From NCBI RefSeq assembly GCF_014649695.1, contig NZ_BMTN01000011.1, positions 124,001 through 188,000 of the forward strand: a stretch of DNA of 64,000 nt, written 5' to 3'. The number at the start of each line of letters is the position of its first letter. The first letter of the stretch is position 1. Shown in pieces: positions 53,948-63,341 of the stretch. The position numbers and the translations under genes are program-made. Source of the DNA: Streptomyces kurssanovii. GTDB taxonomy: Bacteria; Actinomycetota; Actinomycetes; Streptomycetales; Streptomycetaceae. The notes beneath the pieces are model-generated. The model saw only the letters and a list, made by a program, of their open reading frames with translations, had not been told where the DNA came from and ran no database searches.

Positions 53948-56365
53948 TCAGCGCGAGGGCCGGTGCCCGTCGTCGGGCAGCATCAACAGCCGGGAGCCGC
54001 CCGGCTCGACCGACACCGTCCGGTCCGTGAGCCGCACCTCGATCGGTCCGCCGTCCGAGGCCGGCACGCCGATGTGCAGTTCTCCGGGCCGCATCCGCAC
54101 CCTCACCCCCCAGTGGCCGTGGTAGCGGACGGAGAAGCCGTACTCGGCGAGCTGCGGCGAGTGCACGGGGTCGAACCACAGCGCCCCGCCACGGGTCTCC
54201 ATCCCGGTCAGGCCACGCTGCACCAGGTCGAGCGTGCCCGCCATCGCCCCGAGGTGGATGCCTTCCTCCGTGGTGCCGCCCTGCAGATCGGCGATGTCGC
54301 CCTCCAGGGCCTCCTTGACGTAGGTCCACGCGTCCTCGCGCCGTACGCGTGCCAGCACCCACCCGTGCGCCAGGCCGCTCAGGGTCGAGCCATGGCTGGT
54401 GCGCTTCAGGTAGTAGTCGACGGACCGGTGCCAGGTCTCCTCGTCGAGTTCATGGCCCAACCTCCGGAAAAGGCCGCTCAGTTCGGCAGGCGAGAAGAGG
54501 TAGCCCAGCATCAGGACGTCGGCCTGCTTGGAGGCCTTGTAGCGGTTGACGGTGTCGTTCTCGGCCTCCAGCACCCGGTCGAGACGGCGGATGTCCCCGT
54601 GCCGGGCGCGCAGGCCGTCCCAGTCGAGCTCCTCCAGATCGCCGTAGCCGTGGAACTGGCTGATGACACCGTCATGGAAGGGCACGTACATCCGGCGCGA
54701 CACCTCCTCCCAGCGGGCGAGCTCCCCGCGGTCGAGGCCGATGCGCTCGTACAGCTCACGGCGGCGGGGCTCCGGCAGTTCACGCACCACCTCGAGGGCG
54801 CGGGCCAGCACCCACACGGCGGTGACGTTCGTGTACGCGTTGTCGTCGAGACCCGGCAGGCAGGAGCCCGGGTACGCCTCGTGGTACTCGTCCGGACCGA
54901 CCACGCCGCGGATGCGGTAGCGCTCCAACTGGTCGTCGAACTGCGCGAATCCGGCCCAGAACCGCGCGACCTGAGTGAGGATCTCCGCGCCCTTGGTGTG
55001 CAGGAACTCCGCGTCGCCGCTCGCCTCGCAGTACTGCCACACGTTGTACGCGATGGCGGACCCGACATGGTGCTGAAGGCGGGAGTGGTCCGGCAGCCAG
55101 CGGCCGGACCGCGGGTTGAGGTGCAGCTCCTGCGTCTCCTCGCGGCCGTCGCTGCCGCTCTGCCACGGGTACATGGCGCCGGTGTAACCGGCGTCGCGGG
55201 CCAGCACGCGGGCCTGTTCCAGTCTGCGGTACCGGTACATGAGCAGGGCCCGGGAGACCTCGGGGAAGTGCAGGTTCAGATACGGCAGGACGAACAGCTC
55301 GTCCCAGAAGATGTGTCCGCGGTACGCCTCGCCGTGCAGACCGCGGGCCGGCACACCGACATCGAGGTCGGCGGTGTGCGGCGACAGCGTCTGCAGCACG
55401 TGGAAGAGGTGCAGCCGCAGAATGCTGCCCGCCTCCCCCGGCACGTCCAGCTCTCCCCTCCGCCACAGCTGCCGCCACGCCGTCCGGTGCGACTCCAGCA
55501 GTGCCTCGAAGCCCGGCGCCCGGCCGACCCGGCCGAGGGCCGCGTGCAGCGGGTCGCTGATCGCGGCGTCCCTCGAGGTGTGCAGCGCGACGGTCTTGTC
55601 GACCGTGCGGGTGACGCCCCCCGGGAGGGTCAGCCTCAGCAACTGCACGGCACGCAGCGGTTCATGGGCGTTGCGGGCCCGTTCCTCGTCGGTGGGTTCG
55701 TCGGCGATCGTGCGGGCCGCCATGCCGATCCGGATGTCGGAGGTCGTGGTGCGGCAGCGCAGCCACATCGTGTCGGGCTCGCCGTCACCGGCGTTGACGT
55801 GGACGAGATGGCTGCCATTGAGCTCCCGGTAGCGCGCCACGCCGCTGTTGGTCACCGCTCCGTCGAGCGCGGCCTCGACCTCGATGTCGCCGGACCAGCC
55901 TTCCGCGGTGAACTGGGTGCGCAGCACGGCGAGATGGGGATCGGCCATGTGGACCAGCCGCAGCTGGCGCACGGTGAGGGCACGGCCGTCCTCGGCCACG
56001 TAGCGCATGGTGCGCTCGAGGGTGCCGGCGCGCAGATCGAGGCTCTGGCGGTGTTCGGCCAGCGCCGTGCTGTCCGGGGTGAACCAGGCCGCGTCGCCGG
56101 CGACGCGGTAGAGACGGAAGCGCAAGGGCAGCCAGTTGGGCAGGTTGACCATGTCCTCGTTCTCGACCTGCCGGCCGGCGACGGTCGAGGTGAGACGGTT
56201 GTAGCAGCCCGCCGCGTACGTGCCCGGGTAGTGCGTGTCGTCGGCGGTGCACTCGGGGACGGCTCCCCGTGTGGCGAAGTAGCCGTTGCCGAGGGTGCAC
56301 AACGCCTCGCGCAGCCGTTCGCGCGCGGGGTCGTATCCCTCGTACGTCCAGATCCACTCGTGCAT
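53948..56365 (-). CDS. Glycoside hydrolase family 65 phosphorylase/hydrolase
   Basis: 805 residues. The N-terminal supersandwich domain begins WIWTYEGYDPARERLREALC and LGNGYFATRG. The alpha/alpha barrel contains YRGHIFWDELFVLPYLN, PWQSGSDGREETQ and the catalytic acid in GPDEYHEAYPG (Glu near residue 490). TYVKEALEGDIADLQGGTTE and EGIHLGAMAG form the phosphate/C-terminal region. GH65 members phosphorolyse trehalose, maltose, kojibiose or nigerose. A beta-phosphoglucomutase-like gene ends 2 nt upstream, which supports a phosphorylase yielding beta-glucose 1-phosphate. The exact disaccharide is unknown. Confidence 0.92.
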   Translation of the reverse strand: MHEWIWTYEGYDPARERLREALCTLGNGYFATRGAVPECTADDTHYPGTYAAGCYNRLTSTVAGRQVENEDMVNLPNWLPLRFRLYRVAGDAAWFTPDSTALAEHRQSLDLRAGTLERTMRYVAEDGRALTVRQLRLVHMADPHLAVLRTQFTAEGWSGDIEVEAALDGAVTNSGVARYRELNGSHLVHVNAGDGEPDTMWLRCRTTTSDIRIGMAARTIADEPTDEERARNAHEPLRAVQLLRLTLPGGVTRTVDKTVALHTSRDAAISDPLHAALGRVGRAPGFEALLESHRTAWRQLWRRGELDVPGEAGSILRLHLFHVLQTLSPHTADLDVGVPARGLHGEAYRGHIFWDELFVLPYLNLHFPEVSRALLMYRYRRLEQARVLARDAGYTGAMYPWQSGSDGREETQELHLNPRSGRWLPDHSRLQHHVGSAIAYNVWQYCEASGDAEFLHTKGAEILTQVARFWAGFAQFDDQLERYRIRGVVGPDEYHEAYPGSCLPGLDDNAYTNVTAVWVLARALEVVRELPEPRRRELYERIGLDRGELARWEEVSRRMYVPFHDGVISQFHGYGDLEELDWDGLRARHGDIRRLDRVLEAENDTVNRYKASKQADVLMLGYLFSPAELSGLFRRLGHELDEETWHRSVDYYLKRTSHGSTLSGLAHGWVLARVRREDAWTYVKEALEGDIADLQGGTTEEGIHLGAMAGTLDLVQRGLTGMETRGGALWFDPVHSPQLAEYGFSVRYHGHWGVRVRMRPGELHIGVPASDGGPIEVRLTDRTVSVEPGGSRLLMLPDDGHRPSR

Positions 56366-56367
56366 GG

Positions 56368-57261
56368 TCAGTCCTCTGGGGGCTCGGGGGCGGCCGGGTC
56401 CGCGTGGGGTTCCGCGGGCACGGCCGGTCCGCCGGACCGGTCCTGCCCGGCGGGGAGCAGTTCGGCGAGGTCCCGGACGACGAGGTCCGCGCCGTGCTCG
56501 AGCAGGGCGTCGCCCGTCCCCGGACCGGCCGTACGGTCCACGCCGATCACCAGGGCAAAGCCGCCGCGTCGGCCGGCCTCGACGCCGGCCAGGGCGTCCT
56601 CCACGACGGCCGCCCGGTCCGGAGGGACGCCGAGCCGCCGGGCCGCCTCGAGGAACAGCGCGGGCTCCGGCTTGCCCGGCAGCCGCAGGCGGGCCGCCTC
56701 CGCGCCGTCGATCAGGACGTCGAAACAGGGCAGGACCCCGGCCCGGGTGATCAGTTCCCGTGCGTGGCGGGACGCGGACACCGCCGCCAGCGGAACGGCG
56801 CGGTCGCGCAGCATCCGCAGCAGTCGTGCGGTACCCGGATAGGCGTCGATGCCCCGCTCACGCAGCCGCTGGGTGAACAGCCGCTCCTTGTACGCGGCGA
56901 CGGCGCCCACCGTGTCCGTCCCGGGCGCGTCGTCAGGGCTTCCCTCGGGCAGCCGCAGCCCGCGCGAGGCCAGGAACGCCGCAGCCCCGTCCCGGCGGGA
57001 ACGTCCGTCGACGTGGCACAGATAGTCGTCCCGGACGTCGAAGGGCCGGCGGGCCGCGGGGGCGTCCGGCGGGTGGGCCCGCAGACAGGCGTCGAAGGCC
57101 GTCTTCCAGGCTGCGGCGTGGATCCGGGCGGAGTCGGTGATGACGCCGTCGGTGTCGAGGACGACGGCGTCGACACCGCGCCAGCGGGGGCCGCTCACGG
57201 CCGCGTGCGTTCCCGGATCGCCGGCCGGGTCGGGCGGTGCGGGACCCACGCGTGCGTCCAT
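56368..57261 (-). CDS. HAD, beta-phosphoglucomutase-like
   Basis: 297 residues. Motif I is VVLDTDGVITDSARIHAAAW (nucleophile Asp and acid/base Asp), motif II is AAVSASRHAREL, motif III has Lys in LPGKPEPALF, and motif IV is VVEDALAGVEAGRRGG. Cap residues of beta-phosphoglucomutase are recognisable. N- and C-terminal extensions are Pro/Ala-rich. It would convert beta-glucose 1-phosphate from the GH65 enzyme into glucose 6-phosphate, the same gene pair as Rv3400-Rv3401 in mycobacteria. ATG 57261 follows GGGAGGA. Confidence 0.9.
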   Translation of the reverse strand: MDARVGPAPPDPAGDPGTHAAVSGPRWRGVDAVVLDTDGVITDSARIHAAAWKTAFDACLRAHPPDAPAARRPFDVRDDYLCHVDGRSRRDGAAAFLASRGLRLPEGSPDDAPGTDTVGAVAAYKERLFTQRLRERGIDAYPGTARLLRMLRDRAVPLAAVSASRHARELITRAGVLPCFDVLIDGAEAARLRLPGKPEPALFLEAARRLGVPPDRAAVVEDALAGVEAGRRGGFALVIGVDRTAGPGTGDALLEHGADLVVRDLAELLPAGQDRSGGPAVPAEPHADPAAPEPPED

Positions 57262-57501
57262 GGCTGTCCTCCCTGCTCAGTGACCCCGCGGCCGGGCCGC
57301 ACTCGTTCGCCCGGTGGAGGGAGCCACGCGTTCAAGGATGGCCGCGTACCCCGTGCTCTGCGCGCTGAAGCCGGGCGTGCACGTGCCCGCAGGACGGGTC
57401 CGCCCGCGCCGTGGCGGCGGACGGCAGCCGCGACCCTGTTCCGGGCGCCCTGAGCGGCTCCGCCGTGAGGGCCGGAGGTCCAGGCGTCGCCCTCCCGCCG
57501 T

Positions 57502-57526
57502 GAGTCGCTCCCGGGCGGATGGGTAC
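57502..57526 (+). promoter_or_regulatory. Sigma-B-type promoter motif for a SpoIIE phosphatase gene
   Basis: GAGT, 15 nt, GGGTAC; 47 nt before ATG 57574. Confidence 0.55.
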
Positions 57527-57573
57527 CCGCCGCAAGAGCGGCCCGCCACGAAACCCAGGCGAAGGGCTTTTCG

Positions 57574-58905
57574 ATGGCACAACGAGTTCAGGACGGCCCC
57601 GAGGACCCGCGGTCCCCTGCTCCCGCCCTCCCGTCTCCCCAGGGCGACGACTACCTGGACCAGATCCAGGACGGCCTCCGGCAGGTCGCGCACGCGCACG
57701 GACGCGTGCGGGAACTGCTGGGTGCCGTTCTCGCGATCAGTAAGGAGCTGGAGCTCGACTCCGTACTGCGCACCATCAACGCGACCGCCCGTCAGCTGGC
57801 ACAGGCCCGCTACGCCGCGCTGGGTGTACTGGACGACGCCGGCGAGTTCGCCGAGCTGATCACCTCCGGCTTCGGCCGTGACCAGTTCGCCGCCCTCGGC
57901 GACCGGTTGCCGCACGGCACCGGCCTGCTCGGCGAGCTGGTGCGCCACCCCCATCCCGTGCGCGTCAACCGTGTGGCGGAGCATCCCCACGCGATCGGCT
58001 TCCCGGCGGGCCACCCGACGATGACCAGCCTGCTCGGTGTGCCGATACGCGTGCGCGACAAGCTCTACGGCACGCTCTACCTGGCCGACCGGAGGAACGG
58101 CGAGCCGTTCACGGACGACGACGAGAACATCGTCGTGGCGCTGGCCGGGGCCGCCGGTGTGGCCATCGAGAACGCCCGCCTGTACGACCGGTTGAGGCAC
58201 GCCACGGAGGACTTCCAGCGCAGGCTGCTGCCCCGGATGCCCCGTCGTGAGGACCTCGAGCTCGAGGCCAGGTACCAGCCCTCCACCGAGGCGCCGCGGA
58301 TCGGGGGCGACTGGTACGACCTCGTCCGACTGCCGGGCCGTGTGCCGTGCCTGATGGTCGGGGACGTGATGGGCCACGGCCTCGAAGCGGCCACCGTGAT
58401 GAGCCAGATCAGCAACATGCTGCGGGTGATCGCGTTCGAGGAGGAGGAGCCGCCGAGCCGCATCCTGCGCCGGCTCGACGAGGTGCTGCACGAACTGCAC
58501 GGTGGCCCGATGGCCACCGTCATCATCGCCAGGCTCGAGCCCACCGCGCACGGGAAGCGGCTGCACTGGTCCAGTGCGGGCCATCTGCCGCCGCTGCTGG
58601 TCACACCGGACCACCGGGCCCGCTACCTGAAGACGGACACCGGCCTGCCGCTGGGCGTCGATCGGGCGATGGCACGCGAGGACCAGACGAAGACGCTTCC
58701 GCCCGGCAGCACACTGCTGCTTCACACGGACGGGCTGGTCGAGCACCCCCGCCGGTCCATCGACGAGGGGATGGCCGACGCCACCGGCATCGCCGCCGTG
58801 CGGGCGTCCGCCCCGCTGTCCGAGCTCTGCGACGCGCTCCTCGAACACGGCCACCACGCGTTCCACGACGACGTCGCCCTCCTCGCGGCCCGCCTCGCCT
58901 CCTGA
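57574..58905 (+). CDS. GAF and SpoIIE-type PP2C phosphatase
   Basis: 443 residues. A helical lead (DYLDQIQDGLRQVAHAHGRV) is followed by a GAF domain at about 60-205 (LGVLDDAGEFAELITSGFG to GAAGVAIENARLYDRLRH). The SpoIIE phosphatase occupies about 215-443 with GGDWYD, VGDVMGHGLEAA, LHTDGLVE and HDDVALLAARLA. It probably dephosphorylates a STAS antagonist and so activates a sigma factor. Its own sigma-B-type promoter motif would close a positive loop. Convergent with another such phosphatase at 58972. Confidence 0.92.
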   Translation: MAQRVQDGPEDPRSPAPALPSPQGDDYLDQIQDGLRQVAHAHGRVRELLGAVLAISKELELDSVLRTINATARQLAQARYAALGVLDDAGEFAELITSGFGRDQFAALGDRLPHGTGLLGELVRHPHPVRVNRVAEHPHAIGFPAGHPTMTSLLGVPIRVRDKLYGTLYLADRRNGEPFTDDDENIVVALAGAAGVAIENARLYDRLRHATEDFQRRLLPRMPRREDLELEARYQPSTEAPRIGGDWYDLVRLPGRVPCLMVGDVMGHGLEAATVMSQISNMLRVIAFEEEEPPSRILRRLDEVLHELHGGPMATVIIARLEPTAHGKRLHWSSAGHLPPLLVTPDHRARYLKTDTGLPLGVDRAMAREDQTKTLPPGSTLLLHTDGLVEHPRRSIDEGMADATGIAAVRASAPLSELCDALLEHGHHAFHDDVALLAARLAS

Positions 58906-58971
58906 CGCGGTCCCGGTCCGCCGCGGACGCCGACCGCCGGGACGGAGCGGCGGTCCGGGTGGCGCCATGTG

Positions 58972-60795
58972 TCAGGACGTGTCCCGTACCTCGGTGTCCT
59001 CCACCTGGGACCCTGGGGCGGCACGGTTGGGCGCGGCCGGGCTGTGCGAGTGCTGCCGCGGCGGCGGCTCGCCGCCCCGGCCCTCGCCCCGCTCCGGGAT
59101 GCGCAGGGCGAGGAGGGCGACGTCGTCGCCGCTGGGCGCCAGACGGGCGAGGAGCTCGTCGCAGAAGTCCTCGACGTCCCGGTGGGCGAGTTCGGCGGCA
59201 TCCCGGCGGAGCTGGGCGAGTCCTCCGTCGATGGAACGGGTCCGGCTCTCGACCAGGCCGTCGGTGTAGAGGAGCAGAGTGGAGCGGGCGGGGAGCTTCT
59301 CACGGGCGTCCGGCCATCCCAGGCCCAGATGCAGGACGGAGTCCATGCCGAGGAGGGGTCCGTGGCCCGCTTCGAGGTAACGGGCCTGTCCGTCGTAGGT
59401 CACCAGGAGCGGCGGCGGATGGCCGGCGTTGACCCAGTGCAGTTGCCACGGCCCTCCCTCCTGGCCCTCGATCCGGGCGAAAATGGCGGTCGCCATGGGG
59501 GCGTCGCTGGTGTTCGTCATCGCCTCGTCGAGACGGCGCATGATGAGGCTGGGAGGCTCCTGCCGGTCCCAGGCGAGCGCGCGGAGCATGTTGCGCACCT
59601 CTGCCATGTGGGCTGCGGCCTTGAGGTCGTGGCCCACGACGTCGCCGATGACCATCGTCGTGACGCCGTCGGCGAGGAGGAAGGCGTCGTACCAGTCGCC
59701 GCCGATCTCCGCGGCGCTCTCCGCGGGCTGGTAGCGGGCGGCCATCTGGAGGTGGTCCACCTGGGGCAGCGGCGTGAGGAGCTGACGTTGCATGGTCTCC
59801 GCCAGCTGCCGTTGCTGGTCGAACAGCTGGGCGTTGTCCAGCACCAGGCCGGCCCGGCGGCCGATGTCGGCCAGTACCAGCAGGTCGGCCTCCGTACAGG
59901 GCGGTCGTTCGCCGCTGCGCGCCACGGTGAGCACGCCGAACACCTGGCGCGTGGTGCTCAGCGGCACCACCACGGCCGAGTGCCCGCCGAGCCGGTCGAA
60001 CAGGTCCCGGTGCGCCCGCGCGAGCGGCGCCTGCGGGGTGAGGTCCCCGGCGTCCAGCCGCAGGGGCCGGCCGCCCCGCATCACCCGGGCGAGGGCCGAC
60101 GCGGAGGGTGCTTCCGTCAACGGCGGCAACGGCCCCAGCAGCGTGTCCGAGCAGACGTGGTCCTCCCCGCATCGGTCGTCGCACCGCACGACGAGGCGGC
60201 GCATGTCGTCGGCCTGAGGGTGCGTACGAAGGTCGACCGCCGCCCAGTCACCCAGCTCCGGCACCAGCAGGCGCACCAGCCGGTGCAGCATCTTCGGGAC
60301 GTCCAGGGTGGAACTGAGCACCGCGGAGATCTCCGCGACGATCGTCAGCCGCTCGGTGAGCTCCTCCAGTGCCATGAGGTGCGTCGCCTGCTGGTCGGCG
60401 GCCCGGCGGTGCAGGCTGAAGTCGTGGAAGACGATCACCGCGCCCTCCACCTTCCCCTGCCGCACCAGGGGCGTGGCGGCCCAGATGATCGGGACGGTCG
60501 TGCCGTCGGCCCGCAGATAGAACTCGTCGCTTCCCTCCGCGGGACTGCCGGTCGTCAGTACGGAGAGGACACGGCACTCGTCCCGGGGGATCGTCCTGCC
60601 GTCGGCCTGCCGGTGCAGCAGGTCGTGGAGGTCCTGACCGCGCATCTGCCCGGTGTCGCGGTCGAGGAGACGATCGGCCCACGCGTTCGAGGCGGTGAGC
60701 CGCCCCGAAGTGTCGGTGATGAACAGCCCGGCACCCACGCTCTCGAACACGGCGCGCAGGAAGTCGAGCTCCAGCGGCCGGTCAGCGCCGTTCAC
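58972..60795 (-). CDS. PAS, GAF and SpoIIE-type PP2C phosphatase
   Basis: 607 residues. PAS lies at about 10-125 (FLRAVFESVGAGLFITDTSG), GAF at about 150-325 (AEISAVLSSTLDVPKMLHRL to GLVLDNAQLFDQQR) and phosphatase at about 335-560 (GGDWYDAF, IGDVVGHDLKAA, LYTDGLVE, GDDVALLALRIPE). A disordered tail follows. In GDVVGHD the usual final Gly is Asp. It senses an unknown signal and presumably targets a STAS protein. GTG 60795 is the start. Confidence 0.92.
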   Translation of the reverse strand: MNGADRPLELDFLRAVFESVGAGLFITDTSGRLTASNAWADRLLDRDTGQMRGQDLHDLLHRQADGRTIPRDECRVLSVLTTGSPAEGSDEFYLRADGTTVPIIWAATPLVRQGKVEGAVIVFHDFSLHRRAADQQATHLMALEELTERLTIVAEISAVLSSTLDVPKMLHRLVRLLVPELGDWAAVDLRTHPQADDMRRLVVRCDDRCGEDHVCSDTLLGPLPPLTEAPSASALARVMRGGRPLRLDAGDLTPQAPLARAHRDLFDRLGGHSAVVVPLSTTRQVFGVLTVARSGERPPCTEADLLVLADIGRRAGLVLDNAQLFDQQRQLAETMQRQLLTPLPQVDHLQMAARYQPAESAAEIGGDWYDAFLLADGVTTMVIGDVVGHDLKAAAHMAEVRNMLRALAWDRQEPPSLIMRRLDEAMTNTSDAPMATAIFARIEGQEGGPWQLHWVNAGHPPPLLVTYDGQARYLEAGHGPLLGMDSVLHLGLGWPDAREKLPARSTLLLYTDGLVESRTRSIDGGLAQLRRDAAELAHRDVEDFCDELLARLAPSGDDVALLALRIPERGEGRGGEPPPRQHSHSPAAPNRAAPGSQVEDTEVRDTS

Positions 60796-61100
60796 GCCCC
60801 ACCATCCCTGGGTCGCCCGTTCCTCCTGCGCCGCACCGGCGCGGGCCCGTCTTCGACGGCCCTCCCGTCATGCTCGCATCCGGGACGGCAGCGCGCTGCC
60901 CCACCGCCCGGCCGGGCGGGGACGCCGCAATGGCCGGGCCGCGCCCCGCACGGCCGGGTCGGGGCCGCACCGGGGCGTCCAGGAACCGGCGGACGGGCCG
61001 TCCCTGCCCGCCGGTCGGCGGCGGGGCTACGGTAGGGCCTCCCGCACCGCGTCCGGGAACCGACGGACAGGCCGTCCCTGCCTGCCGGACCTGGGCGGGG
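60796..61100. other. Gap containing a duplicated ptsI tail
   Basis: No gene is seen in these 305 bases. The right-hand part is the first copy of the 74-bp duplication at 60982-61129. The remainder is GC-rich without clear signals. Confidence 0.5.
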
Positions 61101-61129
61101 CTACGTGAGGGCCTCCCGCACCGAACCGT
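60982..61129. repeat. 74-bp imperfect tandem duplication over the ptsI 3' end
   Basis: Copy 1 is 60982-61055 and copy 2 is 61056-61129. Both contain GGCCGTCCCTGCC and end AGGGCCTCCCGCACCG. Copy 2 includes the last codons and stop of ptsI; copy 1 is a downstream non-coding echo of them. Confidence 0.75.
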
Positions 61130-62816
61130 CCCGCACGGCCGTGCGTGCCGCCGTCGCGTCCGGGGCCGCCAGTGCCAGCCCGGCGAGCCGGCGGCAGTCG
61201 TCCAGCGAATGGGCCGCCAGGGTGGCTCGCACATCGCCGAGACAGCTCGGCGCGGCCGAGAGACTGCTCACGCCCAGACCGACGAGGACCAGGGCGAGCA
61301 GCGGGTCGGCCGCGGCTTCGCCGCAGACGCCCACGGGGCGGTCGCAGACCGCTCCGGCCTGGGCGGCCGTCCGCACCAGTTCGAGCAGGGCAGGCTGCCA
61401 CGGGTCCAGGAATTCGGCCAGTGTCCCCAGGGTGCGGTCGGCTGCGAACGCGTACTGGGCCAGGTCGTTGGTGCCGATGCTGAGGAAGTCGCACTGCCGG
61501 GCAAGGTCTTTCGCCCGCAGCGCCGCGGCCGGGACCTCGACCATGGCGCCGGCGGTCCGCAGCCCGTGGGCCCGCACCCGTGCCGTGAACTCCGCTGCCT
61601 CACCGGGCACGGAGACCATGGGCGCCATCACCCATACGTCGGCCTCCGTGTCCTGCGCCGCCGCGGCGATCGCGGCCAGCTGCGCCTCGAGCAGCTCCGG
61701 ATCACGCCGCGCGGTCCGCAGGCCGCGCACACCGAGCGCGGGGTTCTGCTCGTCGGCCGCGGTGACGAACGGCAGTGGCTTGTCGGCCCCCGCATCCAGG
61801 GTCCGTACGACGACCCGGCGCCCCGCGAAGGCGTCGAAGACCGCGCGGTAGGCGCCGGTCTGCTCCTCCGCGGTGGGCGCCTGCTCGCGGTCGAGATAGA
61901 GGAACTCGGTGCGGAACAGCCCCACGCCCTCGCTGTCGGCCGCCGCGGCCGCGTCGAGTTCCGGCAAGGCGCCCAGGTTGACCAGCAGTTTGACCGCGTG
62001 GCCGTCCGCCGTCCGGCCGGGGCCGCTGACCCGGGCCGCGGCCTCACGCCGTCGTTCGTCCCGCGCCGCGGCCTCGGCGACGGTGTGCGGGTCCGGGTCG
62101 GTCACGACCGTGCCGGCCGCGCCGTCGACGAGCACCGGCGTGCCGTCGGTCAGTGCCGCGGCGGCGGCGCAGCCGACGACGGCCGGCAGGCCGAGGATCT
62201 TCGCGAGGATGGCGGTGTGGCTGGTGGGGCCGCCGCGTTCGGTGACCAGGGCGAGGACCTCGGCCGGGTCGAGCAGAGCGGTGTCGGCGGGCGCGAGATC
62301 GTCCGCGACGAGGATGTACGGGTGGCCGGGGTCCGGCAGGCCGGGCATCGCGTGGCCCTGTACCGCCGCGACGGACCGGTGGCGGAGGTCGTCGAGGTCG
62401 GCGACCCGTTCGGCGAAGTAGCCGCCGGCCGCCTCGAGCGACGCTCGGAAGGCGCGGAACGCGTTGTCGAGCGCGTGGGCCGCGTCTGCCCCGCCGACCA
62501 CGAGGTCGCCGACCTGGTCGGCGAGTGTCGGGTCGGCGGCCATCATCGCCTGGGCGGAGAGGACCTGCGCCGCGTCGCCGCCGACGGCGGCCGCACGCTC
62601 CTCCAGGTCCGCGGCGACCCGTGCCAGCGCGGCCCGGGCCGCTGCCGCCTCGGCGGGTACGTCGGCCGGGTCCACGGTGCGGGGCGGCGGCATTACCAAC
62701 GGCTGGGCCATCCGGGCGACGGGCCCGGCGGCGCTGCCGCCGCCGACGCCGATGCCGTCCAGCACCCTGCTGGCCGAGGTCGCGGGTGCGGCGGAGGTCG
62801 TCGTGCCGGTCGTCAC
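61101..62816 (-). CDS. ptsI: PTS enzyme I (phosphoenolpyruvate-protein phosphotransferase)
   Basis: 571 residues. The swivelling phospho-His domain has GGPTSHTAILAKILGLPAVV with His200, the PEP-binding barrel shows GLFRTEFLYLDRE and DFLSIGTNDLAQYAFAADR, and CGEAAADPL is near the end. Enzyme I autophosphorylates from PEP and passes phosphate to HPr. GTG 62816 overlaps the ptsH stop by 4 nt (GTGA). Together with the upstream EIIC it forms a compact PTS operon. Confidence 0.96.
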   Translation of the reverse strand: MTTGTTTSAAPATSASRVLDGIGVGGGSAAGPVARMAQPLVMPPPRTVDPADVPAEAAAARAALARVAADLEERAAAVGGDAAQVLSAQAMMAADPTLADQVGDLVVGGADAAHALDNAFRAFRASLEAAGGYFAERVADLDDLRHRSVAAVQGHAMPGLPDPGHPYILVADDLAPADTALLDPAEVLALVTERGGPTSHTAILAKILGLPAVVGCAAAAALTDGTPVLVDGAAGTVVTDPDPHTVAEAAARDERRREAAARVSGPGRTADGHAVKLLVNLGALPELDAAAAADSEGVGLFRTEFLYLDREQAPTAEEQTGAYRAVFDAFAGRRVVVRTLDAGADKPLPFVTAADEQNPALGVRGLRTARRDPELLEAQLAAIAAAAQDTEADVWVMAPMVSVPGEAAEFTARVRAHGLRTAGAMVEVPAAALRAKDLARQCDFLSIGTNDLAQYAFAADRTLGTLAEFLDPWQPALLELVRTAAQAGAVCDRPVGVCGEAAADPLLALVLVGLGVSSLSAAPSCLGDVRATLAAHSLDDCRRLAGLALAAPDATAARTAVRDGSVREALT

Positions 62817-63091
62817 CGCTGCTCCTGGGCGTCGAGGTCGGCGGCGACGAGCGTGGCCAACTCCTCGATGGCGGCCTCGGCGCCGTCGCCTTCGGCGGAC
62901 AGCACCAGGGGTTCACCGTGCTTGGCGCCGAGTGCGAGCACCGACAGCAGGCTGCGGGCGTCGACCGGTGCGCCTCCGTCGCGGGCCACGGTCACCCTGA
63001 CGGGCTGGCGGGCGGCGGCCTGGACGAAGACCGACGCGGGCCGGGCGTGGAGTCCGGAGCGGGAGCCGATGACGACAGTGCGCTGGGGCAT
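62813..63091 (-). CDS. ptsH: PTS phosphocarrier protein HPr
   Basis: 92 residues. The active site GLHARPAS has His15, and RSLLSVLALGA contains the serine at the regulatory position of Gram-positive HPr. It carries phosphate from enzyme I to the sugar permease. ATG 63091 is preceded by AGGAGTGTC. It lies between the EIIC gene (upstream) and ptsI. Confidence 0.96.
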   Translation of the reverse strand: MPQRTVVIGSRSGLHARPASVFVQAAARQPVRVTVARDGGAPVDARSLLSVLALGAKHGEPLVLSAEGDGAEAAIEELATLVAADLDAQEQR

Positions 63092-63211
63092 GGGGATGAC
63101 ACTCCTACGGGATGGGGTACGAGGGCTGCCGGTGGGGGTGTGTGTCCGCCGTGGAAGGGCACAACGCTGGGCCGGTGGGCGGAGGTCCTGGCCCGGGAAC
63201 CGCTGCCGCAG

Positions 63212-63277
63212 ACCGGTCCGGGGGCCGGTTCCGGGGCGGGACGTGTACGGGGTGGGACCGGTCCGGGGGCCGGTTCC
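63212..63277. repeat. Two 21-bp direct repeats upstream of ptsH
   Basis: The 21-bp element beginning ACCGGTCCGGGGG and ending CCGGTTCC occurs identically at 63212-63232 and 63257-63277 (period 45). Each copy is itself partly palindromic (ACCGG/CCGGT). It lies 120-190 nt before the ptsH start; it could be a regulator site or a processing hairpin. Confidence 0.6.
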
Positions 63278-63292
63278 TCCCGGCCGGCCGGA

Positions 63293-63316
63293 CCTGCCGG
63301 GACCGTTCCCGGCAGG
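63293..63316. terminator. Hairpin after the fructose EIIC gene
   Basis: A 10-bp perfect stem (CCTGCCGGGA and its complement) with a 4-nt loop, 26 nt beyond the stop at 63342 on the minus strand. It may attenuate read-through from the permease gene into ptsH-ptsI. Confidence 0.65.
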
Positions 63317-63341
63317 CCCGGGACGGACCGGGCCAGGGGCT

